Source: Oscillospiraceae bacterium
GTDB lineage: Bacteria > Bacillota > Clostridia > Oscillospirales > Acutalibacteraceae
Length of the DNA stretch: 6,271 nt
Reading direction: 5' to 3'
NCBI GenBank assembly: GCA_031273775.1
Contig: JAISRF010000223.1
Location: forward strand, 1-6,271
Every line of letters begins with the position of its first letter. The first letter of the stretch is position 1. Shown here piece by piece: positions 1 to 6,271 of the stretch. The notes under the pieces were generated by a model, which worked only from the letters and a program-made list of their open reading frames with translations, made no database searches and was not told the DNA's origin. The translations under genes were made by a program, and so were the position numbers.

Positions 1-327
1 CCGTTTTCATATATTCACATTTACAAACGCTTTACCGACCATTTCGATTATCATTCTCACAACATGTTTTTTGAAATTTTGCTGTGTTACGGCCTGGTGG
101 GCACCGCGGCGCTGGGTTCTTATTTTGTGAAAATTGTTTATATGGCGGTGAAAAATAAAGGCATTTGGGGGCGGGATACGCTTTCGCTGATGCTCGCGGT
201 GATTATCGCCGTTTGTATTCACGGCCTGACCGATTACACGATTTTTTATCCCCAGACCGCGCTGATATTTCTCCTTATCATAGGCGGACGGCGCACGGTA
301 CGCGACATTAAAATAATAGAGAATTGA
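1..327 (+). CDS. O-antigen ligase/polymerase family membrane protein (C-terminal part)
   Basis: This frame is open from the first base of the window to a TGA at 325-327, giving the last 108 residues of a larger protein whose start lies outside. It carries HSHN (residues 18-21) followed by nine residues, G31, two residues and G34, which fits the H[NSQ]-x9-G-xx-[GTY] motif of WaaL-type O-antigen ligases. Three hydrophobic segments follow at roughly 22-50, 60-78 and 82-96, then a short basic tail. Proteins of this Wzy_C family are polytopic membrane enzymes that join or polymerise lipid-linked glycans at the outer face of the membrane. In a Gram-positive the likely product is a capsule, exopolysaccharide or wall-linked glycan, but the substrate cannot be read from sequence. 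The C-terminal tail and stop lie in the left arm of the inverted repeat at 322-394. An internal ATG at 64 falls inside the motif region and is not the true start. Confidence 0.8.
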   Translation, partial: PFSYIHIYKRFTDHFDYHSHNMFFEILLCYGLVGTAALGSYFVKIVYMAVKNKGIWGRDTLSLMLAVIIAVCIHGLTDYTIFYPQTALIFLLIIGGRRTVRDIKIIEN

Positions 328-394
328 AAGTTGAAAGTTGAGAATTATTCCCGCGCAAATCGACACCGCAATTATCAATTATCCATTTTCAATT
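322..394. repeat. Imperfect inverted repeat built from 7-bp units
   Basis: The arms at 322-346 and 370-394 are reverse complements at 20 of 25 positions by hand alignment, around a 23-nt GC-richer centre (347-369). Each arm has a 7-bp rhythm. The left arm holds TTGAAAG twice in tandem (324-337) and then a diverged TTGAGAA. The right arm holds CAATTAT twice (369-382), a diverged CCATTTT and CAATTAC. There is no transposase, and no clear target-site duplication is visible. It could be a miniature inverted-repeat element or a REP-like intergenic repeat. It could also act as an RNA hairpin between the ligase gene and valS, although it lacks the GC stem and U-tract of an intrinsic terminator. Confidence 0.6.
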
Positions 395-413
395 ACAATA
401 AAGGAGCCCAGAT

Positions 414-3038
414 ATGCAAAAACAGCTTTCTAAAACCTATGAGCCGAGCGAGGCGGAAGCCCGCATATACGCCGACTGGGAGCGCGGCGGATACTTCCAC
501 GCCCAAATCGACTCCGAAAAACAACCCTATACCATTGTTATCCCTCCGCCCAACATTACCGGGCAGCTTCATATGGGTCACGCGCTGGACAACACCTTGC
601 AGGACATTTTAATCCGCTGGAAACGTATGATGGGTTACAGCGCGCTCTGGCTCCCCGGCACCGACCACGCCTCCATCGCCACCGAAGCGAAAATCGTAGC
701 GCGGATGAAGGAAGAGGGCTTGACTAAAGAGGATTTAGGTCGCGAGGGCTTCTTAAAGCGCGCGTGGGAATGGAAGGAAGTCTACGGCGGACGGATTATT
801 CAACAACTCAAAAAGCTCGGTTCCAGCTGTGACTGGGAACGGGAACGGTTCACCTTGGATGAAGGCTGCAACCGCGCCGTCAACACCGTGTTTGTCCGGC
901 TTTATGAAAAAGGCCTCATCTACCGCGGCGAGCGTATGATCAACTGGTGCCCCCACTGCCTGACTTCAATTTCGGACGCGGAAGTGGAATACACCGAAAA
1001 AGAGGGACATTTCTGGCATTTACGTTACCCGTTTTCGGACGGCTCCGGTGACATTCAAGTGGCCACCACCCGGCCTGAAACCATGCTTGGCGATACGGCG
1101 GTGGCGGTTAACCCCGAAGACGAACGCTACACGGCATTCATCGGCAAAACCGTCATTCTGCCGCTGGTGGGTAGGGAAATTCCCATCATCGCGGACAGCT
1201 ATGTGGAAAAAGACTTCGGCACCGGCGCGGTGAAAATCACACCCGCACATGACCCCAATGACTTTGAGGTGGGCATACGCCACGGTCTGCCCGTCATCAA
1301 CGTCATGACCGAGGAAGCGGTGATTAACGAAAATGGCGGCAAATATGCCGGACTTTCCCGGTTTGACGCGCGAAAGTCAGTGCTCGCGGATTTGGACGCA
1401 GGCGGGTTTTTGCTTAAAACCGAACCCATGAAGCACAACGTGGGCGTGTGCTACCGCTGCCAAACGGTGGTAGAGCCGCTGATTTCCAAACAATGGTTTG
1501 TGAAGATGGCGCCGTTGGCCGCGCCGGCTGTGGAAGCCGTCAAAAAAGGTGAAACTCGCTTTGTTCCGGAACGATTTGGAAAAATCTACCTGCACTGGAT
1601 GGAAAATATTCGCGACTGGTGCATATCCCGCCAGCTGTGGTGGGGGCACCGCATTCCCGCGTATTACTGCGGCTGCGGCGAGGTAATCGTTTCCGCCCGG
1701 AAAATAACCGGCTGCCCCAAATGCGGCGGCAAGGTAACCCGTGACCCGGACACGCTGGACACGTGGTTTTCTTCCGCGCTGTGGCCGTTCTCCACGCTCG
1801 GCTGGCCGGAAAACACAGAAGATTTCAATTATTTTTACCCGACGGACACTCTTGTAACCATGTATGACATCATCTTTTTCTGGGTTGCGCGGATGATTTT
1901 TTCCGGGTTGGAGCACACCGGACAGGTTCCCTTTAAAACGGTGTTTATTCACGGTATGATGCGTGACGAGTTGGGGCGGAAAATGTCCAAGTCGCTGGGC
2001 AATGGGCCGGATCCGCTGGAGGAAATCGAAAAATACGGCGCGGATGCCCTGCGATTTTCGCTGGTCACCGGAAACAGCCCCGGCAACGATATGCGTTATT
2101 ACGCGGAAAAGGTGGAAGCTTCACGGAACTTTGCCAACAAGCTGTGGAACGCCGCGCGGTTTATTTTAATGAATCTCGGTGAGAATCCGCCGCCGCCATA
2201 TCTGCCGGACGATTTACGCATAGAGGACAAGTGGGTGCTTTCCAAGTTCAACCGCGTGGCGGGAGAAATTAACGAAAACCTGGAAAAATTCGAATTGGGT
2301 CTGGCGGTTGAAAAAATTCACAATTTTGCGTGGGACGTGTTTTGCGACTGGTATATTGAGGTGTCTAAAACCCGCTTGCGGGAAGACGGGCAGGCGGTCG
2401 AAAACGTGGCGGCGGTGTTGGTCTGGGTGATGAACGGCATCGCGCGCCTGCTGCACCCGTTTATGCCGTTTATCACAGAGGAAATTTGGCAGACTCTGCC
2501 CCATACGGGCGAAACGGTCATGCTGGCTCCTTACCCACAGTTTGACCCCGCCCTTGATTTTTCCGCGGCGGAGCAGAATTTCGAGCGGATTATGGCGGCG
2601 ATACAGGCAATTCGAAACCTGCGCGCTGAAATGAAGGTGCCGCCTTCCAAAAAGGCGCATGTAACTATTGCAACCGAATTCGGCGAACTGTTCGAAGCCT
2701 GCGCACCCTATATTACACGTCTTGCCTCCGCCTCCGGCGTAACGGTGGCCAAAAGCTTTTCAGGCGAGGGCTATGCCCGTGCGGTGACCCCGGACGCCGT
2801 GGCGTATCTGCCGGTGGACGAGTTGTGCGACCCGGCGGCCGAAACCGCCCGTCTGCAAAAGGAACTGGATTCCGCGCGCGCTCAGCTCGCCACCGTAAAT
2901 GCCAAATTGCAAAACGAAAGCTTTACGCAAAAAGCCCCCCCCACAGTGGTTGAAAACCAGCGGGAGACGGCAAAACGCTTGGAACAGGTGATCAAAAAGG
3001 CTCAGGAGGCGCTGAATTCACTCGGTTCAAGCGTGTAA
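414..3038 (+). CDS. valS: Valyl-tRNA synthetase
   Basis: This cytoplasmic class Ia synthetase charges tRNA-Val with valine using ATP. The 874 residues match the usual bacterial length. The catalytic Rossmann fold has the HIGH-type motif as HMGH (53-56), after PPPNITG (44-50), and KMSKS at 523-527. The inserted CP1 editing domain, which hydrolyses mischarged threonyl-tRNA, shows TTRPET (218-223) and AHDPND (278-283). Cysteine pairs that probably bind zinc are C179/C182 with C346/C349, and C419/C421 with C434/C437. DTWFSS (449-454) is conserved. A helical anticodon-binding domain covers about 600-740. A C-terminal coiled-coil arm (about 806-870) is typical of ValRS and separates it from IleRS and LeuRS. 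The ATG at 414 is preceded by AAGGAG (401-406) at 7-nt spacing. Many Bacillota valS genes have a T-box leader, but the 86-nt upstream gap is too short for one and shows no T-box sequence. A run of eight Cs (2935-2942) lies near the 3' end. Confidence 0.98.
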   Translation: MQKQLSKTYEPSEAEARIYADWERGGYFHAQIDSEKQPYTIVIPPPNITGQLHMGHALDNTLQDILIRWKRMMGYSALWLPGTDHASIATEAKIVARMKEEGLTKEDLGREGFLKRAWEWKEVYGGRIIQQLKKLGSSCDWERERFTLDEGCNRAVNTVFVRLYEKGLIYRGERMINWCPHCLTSISDAEVEYTEKEGHFWHLRYPFSDGSGDIQVATTRPETMLGDTAVAVNPEDERYTAFIGKTVILPLVGREIPIIADSYVEKDFGTGAVKITPAHDPNDFEVGIRHGLPVINVMTEEAVINENGGKYAGLSRFDARKSVLADLDAGGFLLKTEPMKHNVGVCYRCQTVVEPLISKQWFVKMAPLAAPAVEAVKKGETRFVPERFGKIYLHWMENIRDWCISRQLWWGHRIPAYYCGCGEVIVSARKITGCPKCGGKVTRDPDTLDTWFSSALWPFSTLGWPENTEDFNYFYPTDTLVTMYDIIFFWVARMIFSGLEHTGQVPFKTVFIHGMMRDELGRKMSKSLGNGPDPLEEIEKYGADALRFSLVTGNSPGNDMRYYAEKVEASRNFANKLWNAARFILMNLGENPPPPYLPDDLRIEDKWVLSKFNRVAGEINENLEKFELGLAVEKIHNFAWDVFCDWYIEVSKTRLREDGQAVENVAAVLVWVMNGIARLLHPFMPFITEEIWQTLPHTGETVMLAPYPQFDPALDFSAAEQNFERIMAAIQAIRNLRAEMKVPPSKKAHVTIATEFGELFEACAPYITRLASASGVTVAKSFSGEGYARAVTPDAVAYLPVDELCDPAAETARLQKELDSARAQLATVNAKLQNESFTQKAPPTVVENQRETAKRLEQVIKKAQEALNSLGSSV

Positions 3039-3110
3039 GTGAAGCGCGAGTAAACATGGGTTTATTGACAATTACACCGCTGCAAACAATTTAAAAATCT
3101 AATATTTACA

Positions 3111-3140
3111 CTGTTATTTTTTGAAAAAGCGTGTTATAAT
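3111..3140 (+). promoter_or_regulatory. Extended -10 promoter for murA
   Basis: A perfect TATAAT at 3135-3140 is preceded by TG one base upstream (3132-3133), giving the extended -10 form TGnTATAAT. The only -35 at acceptable spacing is the weak CTGTTA (3111-3116, 18-nt spacer), as expected for a promoter relying on its extended -10. The region is AT-rich against the coding DNA. Transcription would begin near 3147, giving an untranslated leader of about 114 nt before murA. TTGAAA (3121-3126) is only 8 nt from the -10, and TTTACA (3105-3110) is 24 nt away, so neither is well spaced. Confidence 0.65.
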
Positions 3141-3222
3141 AAGGTTATCGGTTTGAAGAGATTCAGTTGAAACCACAATATACAGTGGCTTTTGCCATGT
3201 TTACGCGCAATATGAATAAAAT

Positions 3223-3246
3223 CCGCCGTTCAAAGAAGCACGGCGG
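3223..3246 (+). promoter_or_regulatory. GC-rich hairpin in the murA leader, next to the ribosome binding site
   Basis: CCGCCGT (3223-3229) and ACGGCGG (3240-3246) are perfect reverse complements around a 10-nt loop. A T-G wobble (3222/3247) can add one pair. The hairpin ends five nucleotides before the GGAG of murA, so it would sit beside the ribosome landing site. It has no following U-tract, so it is not an intrinsic terminator. It may influence translation or message stability, but no riboswitch class is recognised. Confidence 0.45.
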
Positions 3247-3251
3247 GGACT

Positions 3252-3263
3252 GGAGAAAAATTG
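3252..3263 (+). promoter_or_regulatory. murA ribosome binding site and TTG start
   Basis: GGAG at 3252-3255 lies 5 nt before TTG (3261-3263). No in-frame ATG occurs nearby. The next possible start, GTG at 3273, would remove the first residues of the MEKLVINGG N-terminus that is conserved in MurA proteins. The TTG is therefore the supported start. Confidence 0.8.
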
Positions 3264-4550
3264 GAAAAGCTTGTGATTAACGGCGGGAACCCGCTCCGGG
3301 GTGAGGTCAATATCAGCGGGGCGAAAAATGCGGCGGTTGCCATTTTGCCTGCTTCCATACTGTGTGACGGCGTTTGCCGCATTGAAAATATTCCCAACAT
3401 TTCCGACGTCTCGGCCATCATACGCATTTTGTACGAGCTGGGCGCGAACGTCCGCATGATCGACTCCTCTACCGTGGAAATTGACCCGCGCCGGATTTCA
3501 AAGCCCTTTGTGCCCCACGACATGACCCGCCGTATGCGCGCTTCATATTACTTTATCGGGGCGATGCTGGGACGATTTTCCAAGGCTCGCGTAGCGCCTC
3601 CCGGCGGCTGCGATTTAGGCGTAAGACCAATTGATCAGCATATTAAGGGCTTTGAGGCGCTGGGCGCGAACGTCACCATAGACAGCGGCATGGTGGACGT
3701 CTGCGCCGGACAGCTAATCGGCGCGCCGGTGTATTTGGACATGGTTTCCGTGGGCGCGACCGTAAATATTATGCTCGCCGCCGTCCGCGCGCGGGGACTG
3801 ACCGTCATTGAAAATGCCGCCAAAGAGCCTCATATTGTCGATTTGGCCAACTTTTTGAACTCAATGGGCGCGGATATCCGCGGCGCGGGCACTGATGTAA
3901 TTAAAATTCACGGCGTGAACCGGCTGACCGGAACAACCTACAGTATTATACCCGACCAGATTGAGGCGGGAACGTATATGATTGCCGCGGCGGCTACCGG
4001 CGGTGACGTGCTGGTAAAAAACGTGATTCCCAAGCATTTGGAATCAATCAGCGCGAAGCTGGAGGAATGCGGCGTACAGGTAGAGGAATTCGACGACGCG
4101 GTACGGATTTCCCGGGTTGGGTCGTTGCAAAAATGCAACATCAAAACCATGCCGCACCCCGGATTTCCCACCGATATGCAGCCACAGATTGCGGTTTTGC
4201 TCTCTTTGGCGGAAGGAACCAGCATTATTTCCGAAAGCATTTGGGATAACCGCTTCCGATATGTGGATCAGCTTACCCACATGGGCGCTCAGATTCAGGT
4301 GGACGGCAAGGTCGCGGTGGTGGACGGCGTATGCGAATTGACCGGCGCGCCGGTTTGCGCTCCCGATTTACGGGCGGGCGCGGCGCTGGTGATTGCGGGA
4401 CTGACGGCAAAAGGCATTACGGAAATTGAGGAAATACACCACATTGAGCGCGGATATGAGCAGCTTTTGGAAAAGCTGACGGCGCTCGGCGCGAATATAC
4501 ACAGAGTAAAAATGCTGCCGCAGATTATTGACAAAGCGGTGAATGGCTGA
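3261..4550 (+). CDS. murA: UDP-N-acetylglucosamine 1-carboxyvinyltransferase
   Basis: This cytoplasmic enzyme transfers enolpyruvate from phosphoenolpyruvate to UDP-N-acetylglucosamine, the first committed step of peptidoglycan precursor synthesis. The 429 residues are normal for the family, which has two inside-out alpha/beta domains. Visible active-site residues are K22/N23 in SGAKNA, R91, the catalytic cysteine C117 in PPGGCDLG, D305 in GFPTDMQPQ, R371 in LRAGAALV and R397 in ERGYEQ. The catalytic residue is Cys and not Asp, so this is the form expected to be alkylated by fosfomycin. The stretch YYFIGAMLGRF (97-107) resembles the MurZ/MurAB branch of Bacillota, which often carry two MurA paralogues, but I cannot settle the branch by eye. 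It starts at TTG behind its own promoter and leader hairpin. Its stop overlaps the start of the walJ-like gene by one base. Confidence 0.97.
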   Translation: MEKLVINGGNPLRGEVNISGAKNAAVAILPASILCDGVCRIENIPNISDVSAIIRILYELGANVRMIDSSTVEIDPRRISKPFVPHDMTRRMRASYYFIGAMLGRFSKARVAPPGGCDLGVRPIDQHIKGFEALGANVTIDSGMVDVCAGQLIGAPVYLDMVSVGATVNIMLAAVRARGLTVIENAAKEPHIVDLANFLNSMGADIRGAGTDVIKIHGVNRLTGTTYSIIPDQIEAGTYMIAAAATGGDVLVKNVIPKHLESISAKLEECGVQVEEFDDAVRISRVGSLQKCNIKTMPHPGFPTDMQPQIAVLLSLAEGTSIISESIWDNRFRYVDQLTHMGAQIQVDGKVAVVDGVCELTGAPVCAPDLRAGAALVIAGLTAKGITEIEEIHHIERGYEQLLEKLTALGANIHRVKMLPQIIDKAVNG

Positions 4551-5320
4551 TGGCAAGAATCTGTCCGCTTTTTTCCGGTTCCACCGGAAACAGTACATAT
4601 ATCGGTTGCGCGTCCGGCGGGGTTCTCATTGATGCCGGTGTGGGCGCGCGCTCCATTTGCGGCGCGCTGGGCAATCTGGGCGTGGACATCAAACACGTTT
4701 CCGCCGTTTTCGTCACCCATGAACACACCGACCATATCCGCGGCTTGCCCACTTTGGCAAAGAAGCACGGCATTAAAATCTACGCCTCTGAAAAAACGGC
4801 TCAGGCCTTGGCGCCGGTTGTAAACGCCCGGGTAATTGACGGGCAGGGCGTCCAAGCGGGCGACATGTTGATTACGAGGTTCGACACTTCTCACGACTGT
4901 CCCGGTTCCGGCGGATATGTGGTAACCACACCGGACGGGCACAGGATTGGCGTATGTACCGATTTAGGCCACGTTTCTGATGAGGTGCGCAGCGCTTTAA
5001 CCGGCTGTGACGCGGTTTTGATTGAGTCTAACCATGACGTAAATATGCTAAAAAATGGAAGTTATCCTTACCACACAAAGCTCAGGATTTTAAGTGAGCG
5101 CGGACATCTTTCCAACGCTTGTTGCGCGGATGAACTGCCGGCTTTGATCAAAAACGGCCTTACCCGCGTGATTCTGGGGCATATCAGCCGGGACAACAAT
5201 TTTCCTGAGCTTGCTTTGACTACCGCCCGAACCGCGCTTTTAGCCCATGGAATGCGCGAAAATTCGGATTATTTGATTTGGGCCGCTCCTCCCGCAGGCG
5301 GGAGACTGGTGGTAGTTTAG
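4550..5320 (+). CDS. walJ: WalJ/YycJ-type metallo-beta-lactamase-fold hydrolase
   Basis: A 256-residue cytoplasmic protein of the metallo-beta-lactamase fold, close in length to Bacillus subtilis YycJ/WalJ (about 264). It opens with LFSGSTGNSTYI (7-18), the usual YycJ N-terminus. The metal-binding signature THEHTDH is at 56-62, with further likely ligands H115 (SHD), D138 (TDLG) and H211 (GHIS). ESNHD (159-163), GHLSN (185-189) and NNFPELA (216-222) are also typical of this subfamily. In B. subtilis the gene lies in the walRK operon, which controls cell-wall metabolism, and related proteins have been linked to DNA repair or coordination of replication with division; the exact substrate is unsettled. 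The start ATG overlaps the murA TGA (TGATG), with only a weak GGTGA (4538-4542) upstream, so translation is probably coupled to murA. Assignment to the subfamily is firm, while use of the symbol walJ is by similarity. Confidence 0.9.
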   Translation: MARICPLFSGSTGNSTYIGCASGGVLIDAGVGARSICGALGNLGVDIKHVSAVFVTHEHTDHIRGLPTLAKKHGIKIYASEKTAQALAPVVNARVIDGQGVQAGDMLITRFDTSHDCPGSGGYVVTTPDGHRIGVCTDLGHVSDEVRSALTGCDAVLIESNHDVNMLKNGSYPYHTKLRILSERGHLSNACCADELPALIKNGLTRVILGHISRDNNFPELALTTARTALLAHGMRENSDYLIWAAPPAGGRLVVV

Positions 5321-5328
5321 TTGAAAGT

Positions 5329-5345
5329 GGGGGGGTGTAATATTG
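5329..5345 (+). promoter_or_regulatory. G-run ribosome binding site and TTG start of the alcohol dehydrogenase
   Basis: Seven consecutive Gs (5329-5335) followed by TG approximate the GGAGGTG anti-16S complement. They end 7 nt before TTG at 5343. In this frame a TGA at 5322-5324 blocks any start further upstream. The only nearby ATG (5364) would delete the first seven residues, so TTG is the best start. Confidence 0.6.
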
Positions 5346-6271
5346 AACCATATTGATTTTTATATGCCGGTACGGATTATCAGCGGTGAAAACGCGGTGA
5401 CAAACAACGCGGATTCGCTTGCCGCGCTGGGAAAGCGCGCGCTGATTGTCACCTCTAAAAACGCGGCGCGAGCTTCCGGCGCCTTGGACGACTTTGCGAA
5501 CGCGCTGGAGTCAATGGGTATAGCCTTTTGCGTGTATGACGGGATTTTGCCCAATCCGCACCTTTCCAGTTGCCGTAAGGCAGGGTTAATATCGCGTGAA
5601 TTCGCCGCCGATTTCATTATTGGTATAGGCGGTGGTTCCCCACTGGACGCGGCAAAAGCGGCGGCGATATTTGCCGCGAATCCGGAAATAAACGATGAAG
5701 AGTTCTTTGCCCTGCGCTTCGTCAGCGCTCCCCCGCCCCTTGTACTGGCCGGAACCACGGCGGGAACGGGAAGCGAGATCACAAACGTTGCAGTGCTAAC
5801 CATGGAAAACGGCGTAAAGCGTTCCATAAAGCACAACGCCTGTTACGCTAAAATTGCCTTTTGCGACCCACGGTATACCTGTTCTCAGAGCTTTGACACC
5901 ACCGTTTCCACCGCACTGGACGCGCTCTGCCACGCTACCGAGGGTTGGTTTGCCGGAGAAGGTAACCCCATACTGGATCGATTCGCTGAGATGGCGTTTA
6001 GAATTTTAAGCGCCCGGCTGCCGGCGTTTTTGGAGGCCGACCGCCACCCGGAGATAAGTACCCGTGCCGATTTGCTGTACGCCTCCATATATGCCGGAGT
6101 GGTGCTGGACGCCCGCGGTACTTCTTACCCGCACCCTTTCGGCTACGTTCTGACCGAGGATTACGGCATTCCGCACGGGCGAGCCTGCGCCGTCTTTTTA
6201 CCGTCGCTGCTGGCTCGGGCTGACCGGTTCGTTCCCCGGCGTGCCGATGCCTTTTACAGCGTTTTTGGTAT
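5343..6271 (+). CDS. Iron-containing (class III) alcohol dehydrogenase, N-terminal 309 residues
   Basis: The gene runs off the right edge of the window; family members are usually about 380-390 residues, so roughly 70-80 are missing. It is a cytoplasmic metal-dependent, NAD(P)-linked oxidoreductase interconverting an alcohol and an aldehyde or ketone. The N-terminal nucleotide-binding domain has GGGSPLDAAK (96-105) and AGTTAGTGSE (136-145). The metal site is complete: D193 and H197 in DALCH, H264 in PHPFGY and H278 in IPHG, with the spacing seen in FucO. At the position of the aspartate that favours NAD in FucO (VTD), this protein has serine (VTS, S38), which may allow NADP(H). The substrate cannot be predicted. 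The gene lies 22 nt after the walJ-like stop with no promoter or terminator visible between them, so it is probably co-transcribed with murA and walJ. The start is the TTG behind a G-rich Shine-Dalgarno site. Confidence 0.93.
   Translation, partial: MNHIDFYMPVRIISGENAVTNNADSLAALGKRALIVTSKNAARASGALDDFANALESMGIAFCVYDGILPNPHLSSCRKAGLISREFAADFIIGIGGGSPLDAAKAAAIFAANPEINDEEFFALRFVSAPPPLVLAGTTAGTGSEITNVAVLTMENGVKRSIKHNACYAKIAFCDPRYTCSQSFDTTVSTALDALCHATEGWFAGEGNPILDRFAEMAFRILSARLPAFLEADRHPEISTRADLLYASIYAGVVLDARGTSYPHPFGYVLTEDYGIPHGRACAVFLPSLLARADRFVPRRADAFYSVFG

Noticed and set aside
64..327. A complete 87-codon small membrane protein starting at ATG 64
   Set aside because: The same frame is open to the window edge and the conserved HSHN motif begins before this ATG, so it is the tail of a larger protein.
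7..378. A 123-codon minus-strand frame covering the ligase end and the inverted repeat
   Set aside because: The plus-strand frame carries the conserved ligase motif and membrane segments. The minus-strand product has no recognisable features.
1377..1952. A 191-codon open frame on the minus strand inside valS
   Set aside because: It lies wholly opposite a confidently identified valS, shows no recognisable motif, and is the kind of long antisense frame expected in GC-biased coding DNA.
3051..3064. TAAAC-ATGG-GTTTA inverted repeat after valS, as a possible terminator
   Set aside because: The stem is only five pairs and AT-rich with no proper U-tract, so it does not support an intrinsic terminator.
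3065..3095. TTGACA (3065-3070) as a second promoter after valS
   Set aside because: The -35 is perfect, but the best -10 is TTTAAA at a 19-nt spacing, which is weak compared with the extended -10 promoter downstream.
4295..4942. A 215-codon open frame on the minus strand across the murA-walJ junction
   Set aside because: It runs antisense through two well-supported genes and has no family resemblance or ribosome binding site that I can see.
5289..5304. CTCCCGC/GCGGGAG inverted repeat near the end of the walJ-like gene, as a possible terminator
   Set aside because: The stem leaves only a 2-4 nt loop, lies inside the coding sequence, and is not followed by a T-tract. The next gene starts within 40 bases.

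Overview
The window is about 6.3 kb of gene-dense DNA, with every recognisable gene on the + strand. It reads as chromosomal sequence from a low-GC-phylum Gram-positive (Bacillota). The Clostridia are the best guess, possibly Oscillospirales-like. The reasons are the MurA and WalJ/YycJ-type proteins side by side, the clostridial style of the valyl-tRNA synthetase, Gram-positive Shine-Dalgarno sites and two TTG start codons. Composition is moderately GC-rich (GCG, GGC and CGC codons are frequent) with AT-rich intergenic DNA. The lineage is inferred from protein style only.

Layout: (1) 1-327 is the C-terminal end of a polytopic membrane protein of the O-antigen ligase/polymerase (Wzy_C) family, cut by the window edge. 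(2) 322-394 is an imperfect inverted repeat built from 7-bp units; it overlaps the ligase stop codon and fills most of the gap before valS. (3) 414-3038 is a full-length valyl-tRNA synthetase (valS). (4) 3039-3260 is an intergenic region with an extended -10 promoter and a leader of about 110 nt, which ends in a GC-rich hairpin just before the murA ribosome binding site. (5) 3261-4550 is murA, the first committed enzyme of peptidoglycan synthesis, starting at TTG. (6) 4550-5320 is a WalJ/YycJ-type metallo-beta-lactamase-fold hydrolase whose start codon overlaps the murA stop (TGATG). (7) 5343-6271 is an iron-type (class III) alcohol dehydrogenase starting at TTG after a run of seven Gs, cut by the right edge.

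murA, walJ and the dehydrogenase look like one transcription unit driven from about 3147. valS may read through into it, because no convincing terminator follows valS. Three genes bear on the cell envelope (surface polysaccharide, peptidoglycan precursor, and a WalRK-associated hydrolase). valS and the alcohol dehydrogenase are metabolic and seem to be neighbours by local arrangement.

No gene-free stretch exceeds 300 bases, and I found no RNA genes, CRISPR arrays or transposase genes. I see no evidence for a new defence or mobile system here. The points worth a second look are the heptad inverted repeat, the murA leader, the homopolymer tracts and the unusual position of the dehydrogenase.
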